A DNA stretch of 64,000 nucleotides from Adlercreutzia hattorii (GCF_011405655.1 NZ_AP022829.1:2155001-2219000); one strand, 5' to 3'; shown: positions 16,602 to 25,053, counted from the stretch's first letter. The notes: generated by a model from the sequence alone, not told the origin. Translations and numbers: made by a program.

Positions 16602-17660
16602 ATGGACGAAACCTGCGCACATATTCTCGACCCCATCCCCGACGAGCAGTACCTGGAGGCCCGCGATGCCACCGGGGGCAAGCCGGCGGGCGTGCGCTTT
16701 CTGGCATTCAACACCATCATCGACATCGAAGCCTACGGCGAAGCGGCGGCGTGCCGAGCGGCCTTCGAGAAGGCCCGGGCGCTCTGCCGCCTCTACGAGC
16801 GCCTGTTCAGCCGCACGCTTCCCCACTCCGACATCGCACGCATAAACAGCGCGCACGGCCAGCCCGTGGCCATCGACCCTTTGACCTACGACCTGCTCGA
16901 GAGGGCGCTTTCCTACTGCGCGGAAAGCGAGGGCGCCTTCGACATCACCGTAGGCTCGGCGGTGCGCCTGTGGAATTTTCACGAGGGCACGGTGCCCGAT
17001 GACGGTGCACTCGCCGAGGCGGTGCGCCACGTCGACTGGCACGCGCTCAGATTGCGGAAGACGCCGGCAGCCACAGCGGCCGAGAGCGACGCCGATGCCG
17101 CAACCGAGGCGGTGCCCGGGTTCGAGGCAGCGCCCGAACCCAAGGCCTGCTTCGCGCAGCTGGCCGACCCCGATGCCGCCGTGGACGCCGGCGGCATCGC
17201 CAAAGGATGGATCGCCGATGCACTCGTGGCGGCCATGGAGGCCCACGGGCTCTCGGGCATCATCGTGAACCTCGGCGGCAACGTGGCCGTGAGCGGCACC
17301 AAGCCCACAGGCGACCCTTGGCGCGTGGGCATCCGCGATCCGCGCGACCCCTCCCAGCTCATCGGCGCCGTGCCCCTGGTTGCGGGATCGGCCGTCACGA
17401 GTGGCGTCTACGAGCGCTGCTTCACCGCGCCCGACGGCACCTTCTACCACCATATCCTCGATCCGCGCACGGGGCGCCCCGTCGAAACCGACGTGGCCGG
17501 CGTCACCGTCATCTGCGAGAAATCCATCGACGCGGAGGGCTTCTCTACCACCCTGCTCGCCCTCGGCCTCGAACGCGGACTCGCCCTCGCCCGTCGACAC
17601 CCCGAAATTCTGCAGGCCTTCTTCATCGCCCCCGACGGCACTATCACCAACGCCCGCTGA
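16602..17660 (+). CDS. apbE: FAD:protein FMN transferase ApbE (352 aa)
   Basis: Attaches FMN covalently to a threonine or serine of exported FMN-binding domains, using FAD. Family features are GVRFLAFNTIIDIEAYG at the N-terminus, the SAFDITVGS-like stretch EGAFDITVGSAVRLWNF, VDAGGIAKGWIADALV, IIVNLGGNVAVSG and the C-terminal HHILDPRTGRPVETDVAGVTV with the metal-binding Asp/Thr region. An Ala/Glu-rich insertion (about residues 150-185) is unusual. No signal peptide is evident. The likely substrate is the FMN-binding lipoprotein encoded at 21325-21894, whose flavinylation motif is intact. Confidence 0.94.
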   Translation: MDETCAHILDPIPDEQYLEARDATGGKPAGVRFLAFNTIIDIEAYGEAAACRAAFEKARALCRLYERLFSRTLPHSDIARINSAHGQPVAIDPLTYDLLERALSYCAESEGAFDITVGSAVRLWNFHEGTVPDDGALAEAVRHVDWHALRLRKTPAATAAESDADAATEAVPGFEAAPEPKACFAQLADPDAAVDAGGIAKGWIADALVAAMEAHGLSGIIVNLGGNVAVSGTKPTGDPWRVGIRDPRDPSQLIGAVPLVAGSAVTSGVYERCFTAPDGTFYHHILDPRTGRPVETDVAGVTVICEKSIDAEGFSTTLLALGLERGLALARRHPEILQAFFIAPDGTITNAR

Positions 17661-17774
17661 GCGAGCTATGAAGTCTTTGTATCGGGGAGAAATCGTCGCC
17701 TCCTCGAACCGTCGGAGAACGCTAGACTAATCGTTGCATCGATGAACTAACTTTCCGGCAGCCGAAAGGACGTA

Positions 17775-18698
17775 ATGGCCGAGGTCGCGAACAAATTCAA
17801 CCTGGACTCCACGTACTTCGTGGCCTTCGAAATGGCCCATGAGGCCCTGCGCCGCGGGTTGGAGCAGGCGAGCGACCTGAACATCACCCAGTACCGCATT
17901 TTAACGAAGCTGATGCAGGCCTCGGCGCCCGTAAGCCAGGGGGAGCTCGGAAAGATTCTAGGCATGAAGCCCAATGTGGTGACCCAGGCCGTCGACGCCC
18001 TCGTCGCCCATGGGTACGCGACCCGCGAGGCTGGCACGACCGATGGCCGCACGCGGTTCCTCGCCGTCACCGACGACGGCGCCGAGCACGTCGCTGCCGT
18101 CAACCAGTCCCTGGTAGAGAGCTTGTACGCCACCTTCCCAACCCAAGATCCCACGTATCGCACCATTCTGGAAGCGGCGGTTGCCGCCGCAGCCCACATC
18201 GAACCCCCACTGCACGCCGGGCGCGCTCAGCGTTTCCCTGCCACGCGCTCGCTCGTATCCATCGAGCTCATCCGCGCCGAGACAGAGCGCACCCTGCGCG
18301 ATGCCACGGGCGCGTCGCTCAACGAGTGCCGCATCGTCCAACGCCTCGGCGAGACGGATCATCCCGAACGCGTCGGAACCCTGGCAGAGCAGCTGATGAT
18401 GTCGCCGGTGAACGCGGCGCGCGCCGTGGATCGCCTCGTGGGCCGCGGCTGGGCCAAACGCCTGAAGTCGCCTCACGACAAGAAGGCCGTGTACGTGGCC
18501 CTCACCGACGAGGGCGTTTACCAGGGATTTCTCATCAGCGCCACCGTGAACGAGCTGGCTGCCACCAAGCTGTGGGTGCGCCTGACTCCCGAGCAGAGGG
18601 ACGCCATCGAGCGCGTGGGCCATGTGGTGGTGGCCGACCTGAACGCTCAGCGGCAAGCAAAGGAGCAGGCCGCCTACGACCTGCTCCGGGAAATCTAG
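17775..18698 (+). CDS. Single-chain double MarR-family regulator (307 aa)
   Basis: Two winged-helix MarR-type domains in one chain. Domain 1 is about residues 5-135 (ITQYRILTKLMQASAPVSQ, ELGKILGMKPNVVTQAVDAL, then the wing GTTDGRTRFLAVTDDG). Domain 2 is about 150-300 (LNECRIVQRL, LAEQLMMSPVNAARAVDRLV, wing SPHDKKAVYVALTDEG). Ordinary MarR proteins have about 150 residues and dimerise; here one chain may supply both DNA-binding heads. GAAAGGA precedes the ATG. It follows apbE and converges, with a 4-bp overlap, on the reductase-module membrane gene, so it probably controls that flavin-based module in response to a small molecule. Confidence 0.85.
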   Translation: MAEVANKFNLDSTYFVAFEMAHEALRRGLEQASDLNITQYRILTKLMQASAPVSQGELGKILGMKPNVVTQAVDALVAHGYATREAGTTDGRTRFLAVTDDGAEHVAAVNQSLVESLYATFPTQDPTYRTILEAAVAAAAHIEPPLHAGRAQRFPATRSLVSIELIRAETERTLRDATGASLNECRIVQRLGETDHPERVGTLAEQLMMSPVNAARAVDRLVGRGWAKRLKSPHDKKAVYVALTDEGVYQGFLISATVNELAATKLWVRLTPEQRDAIERVGHVVVADLNAQRQAKEQAAYDLLREI

Positions 18699-19438
18699 GC
18701 GAGGCTCATCTTGTCCGCATAGACCTTCGCACCGAAGAGCATGGCCACATTTGCCACGACATCCGCCGCGAACCAGCCGCCCAGCGCCGGCAGGCTGATG
18801 CTCGCCGCGTTCAGGGCCGAGAACGTGCCGACCGTGAGCGCTGCGACGACGGCGCCGCACAACGCCACCGCCGCGATGAGCGAAAGCTCCAGGCTGTGCC
18901 CTGTGTGCCAGCGAGCCACGCAGGCGCACACCACCATGGAGGCCGCCCCCAGAAGCGTGCCGAGGAAAGCCGCGAACCCGATGACGCCGACGACGATGAT
19001 CGGCAGCCCCGGCAGCTTCGAGGACATGGATCCCACCTGCACCGCCGACAGGATGCCGAGCACCACCACGACCAGACACGCCAGCGCCACGAGCGCCGTC
19101 GCCCAGCCCCAGAGAAACGCCGTCAGCGGGCGCGGGCGCACCGCGGGAGCGCCCGCATCGCCCTGCGCCCGCGAGGCCAGCGCGCCGTAGAGCACCGCGC
19201 CGGCCGTCGACACGCAAAGCGCGAGGCCAGCCGCGAACAGGAAGGCCACGAAGGCCGAGCCCGTGAGGATAGAGCAGATCACATCGAGCACCGGCACGCC
19301 CGAGGCCGAGATGTAGTCGAAGGCGAGCACGCCGGTGCCCCCGGCCACCGCAAGCCCGATGCGTCCCAGCAGCGCAATCACGAGCGCCATGGCATACAGC
19401 GCGAGAAACGGCCGCGCCATCGCTTTCATATCTTTCAT
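18695..19438 (-). CDS. Six-helix membrane protein of the flavin reductase module (247 aa)
   Basis: Hydrophobic segments at about residues 8-33, 50-80, 105-132, 143-165, 178-200 and 215-235 predict six membrane helices. No heme-ligating CXXCH or FeS motif and no known family was recognised. It lies 33 bp downstream of the Tat flavoprotein in the same direction, so it may be the membrane partner that passes electrons from the quinone pool, or an anchor. The 3' end overlaps the MarR-like gene by 4 bp in convergent orientation. Confidence 0.65.
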   Translation of the reverse strand: MKDMKAMARPFLALYAMALVIALLGRIGLAVAGGTGVLAFDYISASGVPVLDVICSILTGSAFVAFLFAAGLALCVSTAGAVLYGALASRAQGDAGAPAVRPRPLTAFLWGWATALVALACLVVVVLGILSAVQVGSMSSKLPGLPIIVVGVIGFAAFLGTLLGAASMVVCACVARWHTGHSLELSLIAAVALCGAVVAALTVGTFSALNAASISLPALGGWFAADVVANVAMLFGAKVYADKMSLA

Positions 19439-19471
19439 AACGAACTCCTATCCGTACGCGCGCTCGCGCCC

Positions 19472-21322
19472 TTACGCCTGGCCGCCGTTGATCTCGTTCT
19501 CCACCGCAGAGGTGCCGCACAGATACCCGCCGCAGAAGGCGAGCCCCACGTCCCCCATGAGCGATCCCAGAATCGGGTCGCCGATGTAGCTGTTCTCGCC
19601 GCAAGCGCCCCCGGCGGTGTGCCAGCCGGCGTACAGGCCGGGGATCACGCGGCCGTCTGTGCCCACCACCTGCATCTGGTCGTTGATGAGCAGCCCCGCC
19701 TTCGTGCCGTACAGGTTGCCGCCGATGCGGCAGCCGTAGAAGGGCGGCTCCACGATTGGGTGCAGCCACTCGGCGGGCATGGGGTACAGAAAGTCGTCCT
19801 CGCCGCGCTCGCAGGCGTCGTTCCACTTCGCCACGGCCTCGGTGAGCACGCCCTCGGCGAGGCCCAAATCGCGCTCGAGCTCCTCCAGACTGTCGCGGCG
19901 CTTCAGCACGTCGGCGTCGATGGCGTCCTGCACGCCGTGGTGCCAGTCGCGGTAGTGCTCCGGCACCTTCTCGATCTGCTCCAGGTCGGGGGTCAGCAGC
20001 TTGCGGCAGTGCTCCTGGGCGAATCCCGCCAGGTGATCCTCGTAGTTCGCGTCGAAGATGATGTAGGAGCGGTGGCCCGGCGGGGTCATCTGGATGGTGG
20101 CCAAATCGCCCAAGGCGTAGATGGCGTTGGCGCCGTCCTCGGCCACACGGGAGTCCATGTAGCGCAGGCGGTTGCCGCAGCGGTCGATAGTCAGCCACGG
20201 CTGGCGCGAGAGCTGGGTCATGCCGTCGTAGAGGAACCGCGCCCAGGTGCCGCCCTCGGCCTGCCAGTCGACCCCGCCGTCGAAGGAGGCGGAGCTGTTG
20301 AACCCGGACACGTCGGCACCCACGCCCAGCCCCATGCGGAAGCACTCGCCGCGCTCCCCGGCCGTCAAGTAGCTGGAGGCGCAGCCCATGGCCGCCGTGG
20401 GGATGTACTTGTCCAAGAGCGCCTTGTTGTTGCAGAAGCCGCCCGCCGTGAGGATGACGGCGCGGTCGGCGCGGATGTAGCGCTCGGTCTCGTAGTCCTC
20501 GTTCACCACGACGCCCACGATGCGTCCGTCGTCGTCCTGCACGAGGGCCACAGCGGGGCTTTGGAAGTGGAAATCGACGCCGTGGGCGTAGCCGTAGTTG
20601 TACATGGCGTCGGTGGCGTCCTTCATCTTCAGCACGTGGTGGTCCAGCGTCGAGCGCTTCGGGGCCACGTACACCGGCACCTCGCCCAGACGCCAGTGCA
20701 CGCCGCAGTCGGCCATCCAGTCCAGCGACTTGCCGCCCTCGCAGGCGAGCCGGTAGATGAGCTTCGGGTCGGCCGCGTAGTGGTACTCGTCCATGGCCCA
20801 ATCGGTCAGCGCTTTGGGGTCGAAGGGATAGCTCGGGAAGGCGAACTTCTTCTCCTCCTGGCCCGAGTAGCCACCCAAAATGCCGCACATGCCGGCCTCC
20901 TGGGCGTTGCCGCCGGGAAGCCCCATGGCCTCCACGCAGATGACGTCGGCGCCCAGCTGAACCGCGCGGGCCGCCGCGTTCAGGCCACCGCCGCCGGCGC
21001 CCACCACGCAGATGTCGCACTCGTAGTCCCAGTTGGCAGGCACGGCCCGGGGAGGGATGGGCGTGGCGTCGTCGGCGGGGAACGAACTGGCGTTGTGCTC
21101 GCGGTAGGTGCCGTCGGCGGCGGTGGCGTTGGTAGCGGCGGAAGGCTCGGCGGTCACGGCCGCGGAGCCGTCGGCGGCCCAGTTGCCGCTGCGCACCTCG
21201 GCGGCCACGGCCGGCTCGGCGGCGGCAAGGCCCAGCATGGCAGCCCCGGCGGCGGCCACGGCCGAGCCGGTCAGGAAGTCGCGGCGGGAAAGGGCGCCAG
21301 CGCCCGTGGTGTTCTCGGCCAT
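19472..21322 (-). CDS. Tat-exported FAD-dependent reductase, fumarate reductase flavoprotein family (616 aa)
   Basis: Extracytoplasmic flavoprotein that reduces an organic acceptor; the substrate is unknown. The twin-arginine signal is SRRDFLTGSAVAAAGAAMLG (about residues 12-31), followed by an Ala/Thr-rich linker and the FAD-binding motif CDICVVGAGGGGLNAAARA. ILTAGGF and the C-terminal GLYAGWHTAGGACGENSYIGDP are family signatures. Related enzymes reduce fumarate, urocanate, cinnamates or steroids. The start is two bases after the FMN-binding lipoprotein stop, so the two are co-translated; the pair replaces the fused FMN-plus-FAD architecture seen in other members. Confidence 0.9.
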   Translation of the reverse strand: MAENTTGAGALSRRDFLTGSAVAAAGAAMLGLAAAEPAVAAEVRSGNWAADGSAAVTAEPSAATNATAADGTYREHNASSFPADDATPIPPRAVPANWDYECDICVVGAGGGGLNAAARAVQLGADVICVEAMGLPGGNAQEAGMCGILGGYSGQEEKKFAFPSYPFDPKALTDWAMDEYHYAADPKLIYRLACEGGKSLDWMADCGVHWRLGEVPVYVAPKRSTLDHHVLKMKDATDAMYNYGYAHGVDFHFQSPAVALVQDDDGRIVGVVVNEDYETERYIRADRAVILTAGGFCNNKALLDKYIPTAAMGCASSYLTAGERGECFRMGLGVGADVSGFNSSASFDGGVDWQAEGGTWARFLYDGMTQLSRQPWLTIDRCGNRLRYMDSRVAEDGANAIYALGDLATIQMTPPGHRSYIIFDANYEDHLAGFAQEHCRKLLTPDLEQIEKVPEHYRDWHHGVQDAIDADVLKRRDSLEELERDLGLAEGVLTEAVAKWNDACERGEDDFLYPMPAEWLHPIVEPPFYGCRIGGNLYGTKAGLLINDQMQVVGTDGRVIPGLYAGWHTAGGACGENSYIGDPILGSLMGDVGLAFCGGYLCGTSAVENEINGGQA

Positions 21323-21324
21323 GG

Positions 21325-21894
21325 CTAGGCCTCCTTTCCAGTTAGGGCAGCGGTGGCGTCGGCATCGCTCGCTGCGGCGGCATCTCCGCCGCTCTGCGTC
21401 GCCGCGCCGCCAGCCGTCTCGGCGCCGGCGGCAATCTCCGCCTGGGCGAGCGCGTCGGCCACGGCCTGCTTCACCCCGGCGGTCGTAATGGTGGCCCCGG
21501 CGATGGCGTCGATATCGGCACTCTGGGCCGCCTCGATCATCTCGGCGTACCGCCCGTCGCGGATGGCCTCGTAGCCGCCGCGGCTCTGGCTCTCCCCTTC
21601 TTGGGTCGTTTCCAGGCAGGTGATGCGCCCGTCATCCAGAAGCAGCGTCACCGTGATGGCGCCCTCCATGCCGCGCCCGTGCCCGACATACACCCCGTCG
21701 GCGTAGTCGCCTTGGGCCCGCGCCCCCGCATCGGCCGCAACCTCGGCTGCCCAGGGATCGTCGGTGCGCAGGGCCAGCTGCTCGGCCGAGGCGGCGTCCT
21801 TCGACCCGGATCCCTCGAAGGACGCCCCGCAACCGGAAAGCCCCAGGGCGAGGGCGGCCGCGCTGCAGGCGATGGCCGTCGTTGTTCGCTTCAT
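21325..21894 (-). CDS. FMN-binding domain lipoprotein (189 aa)
   Basis: Exported electron carrier with covalently bound FMN. The signal peptide MKRTTTAIACSAAALALGLSGC ends in a lipobox (LSGC), so it is membrane-anchored outside the cell. The FMN-binding domain runs from DGVYVGHGRGMEGAITV to IDAIAGATITTAGVKQAV; AGATITT is the flavinylation motif in which ApbE modifies the threonine. A low-complexity Ala/Gly/Asp tail follows. ATG 21894 is preferred over the longer frame because GGAGGGAAC lies just upstream. It forms an operon with the flavoprotein two bases downstream. Confidence 0.9.
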   Translation of the reverse strand: MKRTTTAIACSAAALALGLSGCGASFEGSGSKDAASAEQLALRTDDPWAAEVAADAGARAQGDYADGVYVGHGRGMEGAITVTLLLDDGRITCLETTQEGESQSRGGYEAIRDGRYAEMIEAAQSADIDAIAGATITTAGVKQAVADALAQAEIAAGAETAGGAATQSGGDAAAASDADATAALTGKEA

Positions 21895-22221
21895 GTTCCC
21901 TCCTATCATTCGACTGTGCGTTCCAATTATTTCTTCGTGAAAGTTTTCTTTTTCTTTCTTCAATGAACTTTATTTTGGGAATCTTAGCAGTATTTCCCCC
22001 GTTTATCAATGCTTTATTGACTCATTTACCAATTTCGTCAATTATTACCAACTTGCAAAATTATGGATATTGACTGAAGAGTTCTACACAGGTATGGTAC
22101 TTCCCAGCATCAATTTGATGCCCCGCGCAGCCGGTGCGAGTGGGTCAGCGAGGCCTCTTGTGCTCCACCCGCGGCGGGCTTCGCGGCAAGGAAGGCACCG
22201 ATCCTTAAAGGAGGGATCACC
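21895..22221. other. AT-rich divergent promoter region
   Basis: About 327 bases between the divergent lipoprotein and DUF5692-like genes. The middle (21920-22070) is much richer in A+T than its surroundings and contains repeated TTACCAA and GTCAATTATTA-type words that may be regulator sites. A plus-strand promoter is listed separately. No ORF is supported. Confidence 0.55.
22070..22098 (+). promoter_or_regulatory. Candidate promoter of the DUF5692-like gene
   Basis: -35 TTGACT (22070-22075), 17-base spacer, -10 TATGGT (22093-22098). The transcript would have a leader of about 115 bases before AAAGGAGGGATCACCATG. Confidence 0.5.
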
Positions 22222-23331
22222 ATGTTATTCGACGTGTACGGCCCGAACGCCGGCTTCCAATGGCTCGGCCTGGCGATGGTGCTCATCGCGCTCATTCTGC
22301 TGAACGAGTTCGCCCGCCGCACCAAGGCCGGCGGCATCTTCATGTTCTTCGGCGTCTGCGGCGCCATGACCGTCTACTGCCTGGCCGTGGAGATCGGTGC
22401 GGCGTCCGGTGCCGAGTGGGCCGTGAACAACCCCACCCACACCGATATGAACAGCTGGTTCCACTACGCCAAGGTGTACGCCGCCACCGCCGGCTGCATC
22501 GGCTTCATGATGCTGAAGTACTCCTGGGGCAAGATCGGCCGCTCGCATTGGTTCAAGGCCTTCCCCTTCGTCATCGTGGCCATCAACATCCTCATCGCCG
22601 TGGTGAGCGATTTCGAGAGCGCCTTCCGCGCCTTCGGCACCACGTGGGTTTCCACCGAGGGCGTCACCCTGTACGGCGGTTGGCACAACGTGTTCAACGG
22701 CATCGCCGGCCTGCTTAATATCGCCTGCATGACCGGCTGGTTCGGCATCTATATCTCCAAAAAGCGCCAGGACATGCTGTGGCCCGACATGACCTGGGTG
22801 TTCATCATCGCCTACGACCTGTGGAACTTCTGCTACACCTACAACTGCCTGCCCACCCACTCCTGGTACTGCGGCATCGCCCTTCTGCTCGCGCCGACCA
22901 TCGCCGGCCTGCTTTGGAACAAGGGCGGCTGGATCCAGAACCGCGCCTTCACGCTTTCCATGTGGTGCATGTTCTGCCAGATGGTGCCCATGTTCGCCAA
23001 CGACTCCGTCTTCGCCGCCGACTCGGTGAACAACCCGCAGGTGAACCTGGTCGTGTCCCTCATCGCCCTGGCCGCCAACGTGGCTGCCCTGGCCTACATC
23101 GTCTACCGCAGCAAGAAGCTGGGCGTGAACCCCTACAAGCAGGAGGTGTTCGTGGGCACCAAGGACTTCCAGAAGGCCATGGAGCGCCGCGCCGACACCG
23201 CCTACCTGCTTGAGACTGAACCCGCGAGCGCCACGGCCGCCGAAATCGCCGAGATGGTGGCCTACAACGAGCTGCCCGCGACCGGCACCCCTGGCTACGT
23301 CTACGTCGCCGTGGAGAAGGACGAGCAGTAG
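22222..23331 (+). CDS. Polytopic membrane protein, DUF5692-like (369 aa)
   Basis: Very hydrophobic, with about nine predicted helices (FQWLGLAMVLIALILLNEF; GIFMFFGVCGAMTVYCLAVEIG; and so on to NLVVSLIALAANVAALAYIVY), ending in a soluble tail of about 70 residues. Many conserved-looking Trp, His and Tyr residues (WFHYAKVYAATAGCIGFMMLKYSWGK, read in parts) are of the kind found in heme- or quinone-associated membrane proteins, but no CXXCH or FeS motif is present. It resembles the DUF5692 group from memory only. A strong AAAGGAGGG precedes the ATG and an intrinsic terminator follows, so it is probably a single-gene unit. Function unknown; its position opposite the flavin module suggests a respiratory or transport role. 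Confidence 0.75.
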   Translation: MLFDVYGPNAGFQWLGLAMVLIALILLNEFARRTKAGGIFMFFGVCGAMTVYCLAVEIGAASGAEWAVNNPTHTDMNSWFHYAKVYAATAGCIGFMMLKYSWGKIGRSHWFKAFPFVIVAINILIAVVSDFESAFRAFGTTWVSTEGVTLYGGWHNVFNGIAGLLNIACMTGWFGIYISKKRQDMLWPDMTWVFIIAYDLWNFCYTYNCLPTHSWYCGIALLLAPTIAGLLWNKGGWIQNRAFTLSMWCMFCQMVPMFANDSVFAADSVNNPQVNLVVSLIALAANVAALAYIVYRSKKLGVNPYKQEVFVGTKDFQKAMERRADTAYLLETEPASATAAEIAEMVAYNELPATGTPGYVYVAVEKDEQ

Positions 23332-23437
23332 TCATTTGGTTGGCTAAGCTGGCATTCGACTAAGTGGCTGGCCAGGGAAACCAGCCTGGCCGCGGACGCT
23401 CGAGCAAGCCCATTTCCCAAAACAAGCTCATCCCGCA

Positions 23438-23479
23438 GAGGGGGGATCCGCAACGGCGCGGATCCCCCCTCTTCTTTTT
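23438..23479 (+). terminator. Rho-independent terminator after the DUF5692-like gene
   Basis: 14-bp perfect stem GAGGGGGGATCCGC (23438-23451) and GCGGATCCCCCCTC (23458-23471), loop AACGGC, followed by TTCTTTTT. Confidence 0.92.
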
Positions 23480-23516
23480 CGCGTGAATCCCCCTCCTTTT
23501 CATTTTCGCGAAGTGA

Positions 23517-23638
23517 ATGCCAGTTGGGGGCAGAAATGGTCAATGCCCGATTCGGAAAATGCCAGTTGAGGGTAGAAATGGCCGGATAACCGCGATTTCT
23601 CGCGCCGCCTTTCGACCATTTCGACCCCCAACTGGCAT
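23517..23638. repeat. Intergenic word array B (three 25-bp units)
   Basis: Units at 23517-23541 (+), 23559-23583 (+) and 23614-23638 (-). All begin ATGCCAGTTG, continue RGGGYNG and end GAAATGGYC, differing at only four or five positions. Two direct copies plus one inverted copy lie in a non-coding gap (23332-23690) that otherwise holds only the terminator. Not CRISPR-like: the spacing is unequal and orientation changes. Confidence 0.85.
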
Positions 23639-23690
23639 CTACGGCGCCCTTTTCGCGAATCACCCACGTCAGGACCTCTTCGCGAACCGC

Positions 23691-24365
23691 CTACAAATGC
23701 CGCAAGTTGACACGGTAGCGGCGCAGGCGCTCCTCACCAATGTCTGAGATGACGGCGTCGAGAGTCGCAAGGAGCCCCTCGCGCTGCTCGGGCAACCGAC
23801 CGTGCAACATCACCGGGTTGGACGCCCCCAGCATGGCGAACTCCACGGGAATATCCAGCTGGGCGACCAGCTCCTTCACCTCCTCATATTTCTCCACCTC
23901 GGTCGCCTCATGCCATCGTCCAGCTTCGATCTCTCGGTACAGCGCCGAGCTACGGTATATGGTGAGCATATTCGCACCGATGAGCCAGGGGTTCGTCCGG
24001 TTGCAGACATCCGCCGTCGCCCGCGCCCCCGCCAAACCGCGCCCGGCGCCCGAGATACCCACCAGGTAGAAGAATGCGTAGGAGATCCCCGCAGCATCGA
24101 GCCGTGCACACTGTTTCGCGATGTCCTCGGCCCCGTAGCCCTTGTCCATGAACGCAAGGGCCTCCTCGTCACCGGTCTCGATGCCGATGGTGAGGCCGTC
24201 GAACCCAGCCGCCGCGAGCTCGGCGAGCTCCTCGTCGGTCTTTGCCGCCACATCGGTCACGCGGGAGAAGCACCCGATGCTCTTGCATTGCGGGAAGTAG
24301 GCGCGAACAAGCGACGCGATCTTCCGCAAATGCAGCGCCTTCAGCCCGAAGGGGTTCGCTCGCGC
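23691..24365 (-). pseudogene. Radical SAM protein, 5'-truncated
   Basis: The readable part runs from ANPFGLKALHLRKIASLVR through GCFSRVTDVAAKTDEELAEL, GFDGLTIGIETGDEEAL and AGISYAFFYLVGISGAGRG to the C-terminus. This matches the middle and end of B12-independent radical SAM proteins in which ANPF follows the FeS-binding region by a few dozen residues. The CXXXCXXC cluster that binds the radical-generating FeS centre is missing: upstream of about 24365 the minus-strand frame is only antisense of the HxlR gene. The break looks like a deletion that removed the start of this gene and perhaps of its divergent neighbour. Non-functional as a radical SAM enzyme. Confidence 0.8.
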
Positions 24366-24386
24366 GGGCGAAGGCGGGGCGAGGAG

Positions 24387-24695
24387 GTGGAGCGCTGCAA
24401 GTCCGTCTCCACCATCCAGCGCATGATCGGCGGAAAATGGAAGATCGAGATTCTCTTCTATATCGCCCTTAAAGACGTGCGGCATTTCGGGCAGCTCAGG
24501 CGCTGCATCGGGAACATATCCGAGTCCACCCTTTCCAAGCAGCTCAGAGAACTGGTGGCCGACGGCTTCCTCACACGCACCGATTTCGGCGAGGTGCCCC
24601 CACGGGTGGAATACGCCCTCACCCCGCAAGGCGAAAGCTTCGTGCCCATCCTCCTCGCTCTGAAGCAATGGGGAGAGAAGGAGCTGGGGCTTTAA
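24387..24695 (+). CDS. HxlR-family transcriptional regulator, 5' end possibly altered (102 aa)
   Basis: Winged-helix regulator of the HxlR (DUF24) group: CKSVSTIQRMIGGKWKIEIL, then FGQLRRCIGNISESTLSKQL, LVADGFLTRTDFGEVPPRVEY and ALTPQGESFVPIL. The conserved N-terminal cysteine is kept, so the DNA-binding domain is nearly complete. The start is uncertain: a GTG at 24387 has AGGAG too close, and an ATG at 24330 would give a chimeric N-terminus made from antisense of the truncated radical SAM gene. The promoter was probably lost in the same deletion. It may be a pseudogene. Confidence 0.65.
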   Translation: MERCKSVSTIQRMIGGKWKIEILFYIALKDVRHFGQLRRCIGNISESTLSKQLRELVADGFLTRTDFGEVPPRVEYALTPQGESFVPILLALKQWGEKELGL

Positions 24696-24759
24696 ATGGG
24701 CAATCCGAACTGTCCGAACAGCTGGGTCGGCTCCTCTTTAATACCATCCCTGTTTACAG

Positions 24760-24813
24760 CTTCTAAAAACTTTTGAGAAGCCTACGCGCCAACTTCTCAA
24801 AAATTTTTAGAAG
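24760..24813. repeat. 21-bp near-perfect inverted repeat with 12-bp spacer
   Basis: Arms 24760-24780 and 24793-24813 match at 20 of 21 positions; each starts CTTCT and ends AGAAG with an A/T-rich centre. It lies immediately upstream of the AAA ATPase remnant. It may be that gene's former operator and promoter, or a hairpin terminator after the HxlR gene, although no clean T tract follows. Confidence 0.7.
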
Positions 24814-24835
24814 TTTGTATCTGGAGAAAGCCATG

Positions 24836-25053
24836 GACAACATTGCGGCCCTTACGGCGGAGGCATCACAGAAGACCGCTTGGAAGGATCGGCGTTCTCG
24901 CCCCAGACGCAAACACTCCTGGAAGGGATGTTCGACCGCCACCTGACGGAGGGTGGCTTCCCCGGCGTGCAGAATCGCCTCAACGAGGACCGTATCGAGA
25001 CCGACGCCGGTCCCATCGATGTCGTTCCCGCGTGGAAATGGTTCTTGCGATAG
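24836..25053 (+). pseudogene. Remnant of an AAA ATPase/DUF4143 protein
   Basis: In the frame 24836-25053 the translation includes EGMFDRHLTEGGFPGVQNRL, recognisable as the YLxxGGFP region of prokaryotic ATPases with a C-terminal DUF4143 domain, and then almost at once IDVVPAWKWFLR followed by a stop, the usual C-terminus of the same family. Walker motifs and most of the protein are absent, so an internal deletion joined middle and end. An ATG at 24834 is in a different frame and stops early. Confidence 0.6.

Noticed and set aside
17958-21020. Open frame of 1020 codons on the minus strand
   Set aside because: Out-of-frame shadow of the Tat flavoprotein and neighbours; Arg/Gly-rich, no motifs.
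23517-23638. CRISPR array
   Set aside because: Repeats differ in orientation, spacing is unequal, only three units occur and no cas gene is present.
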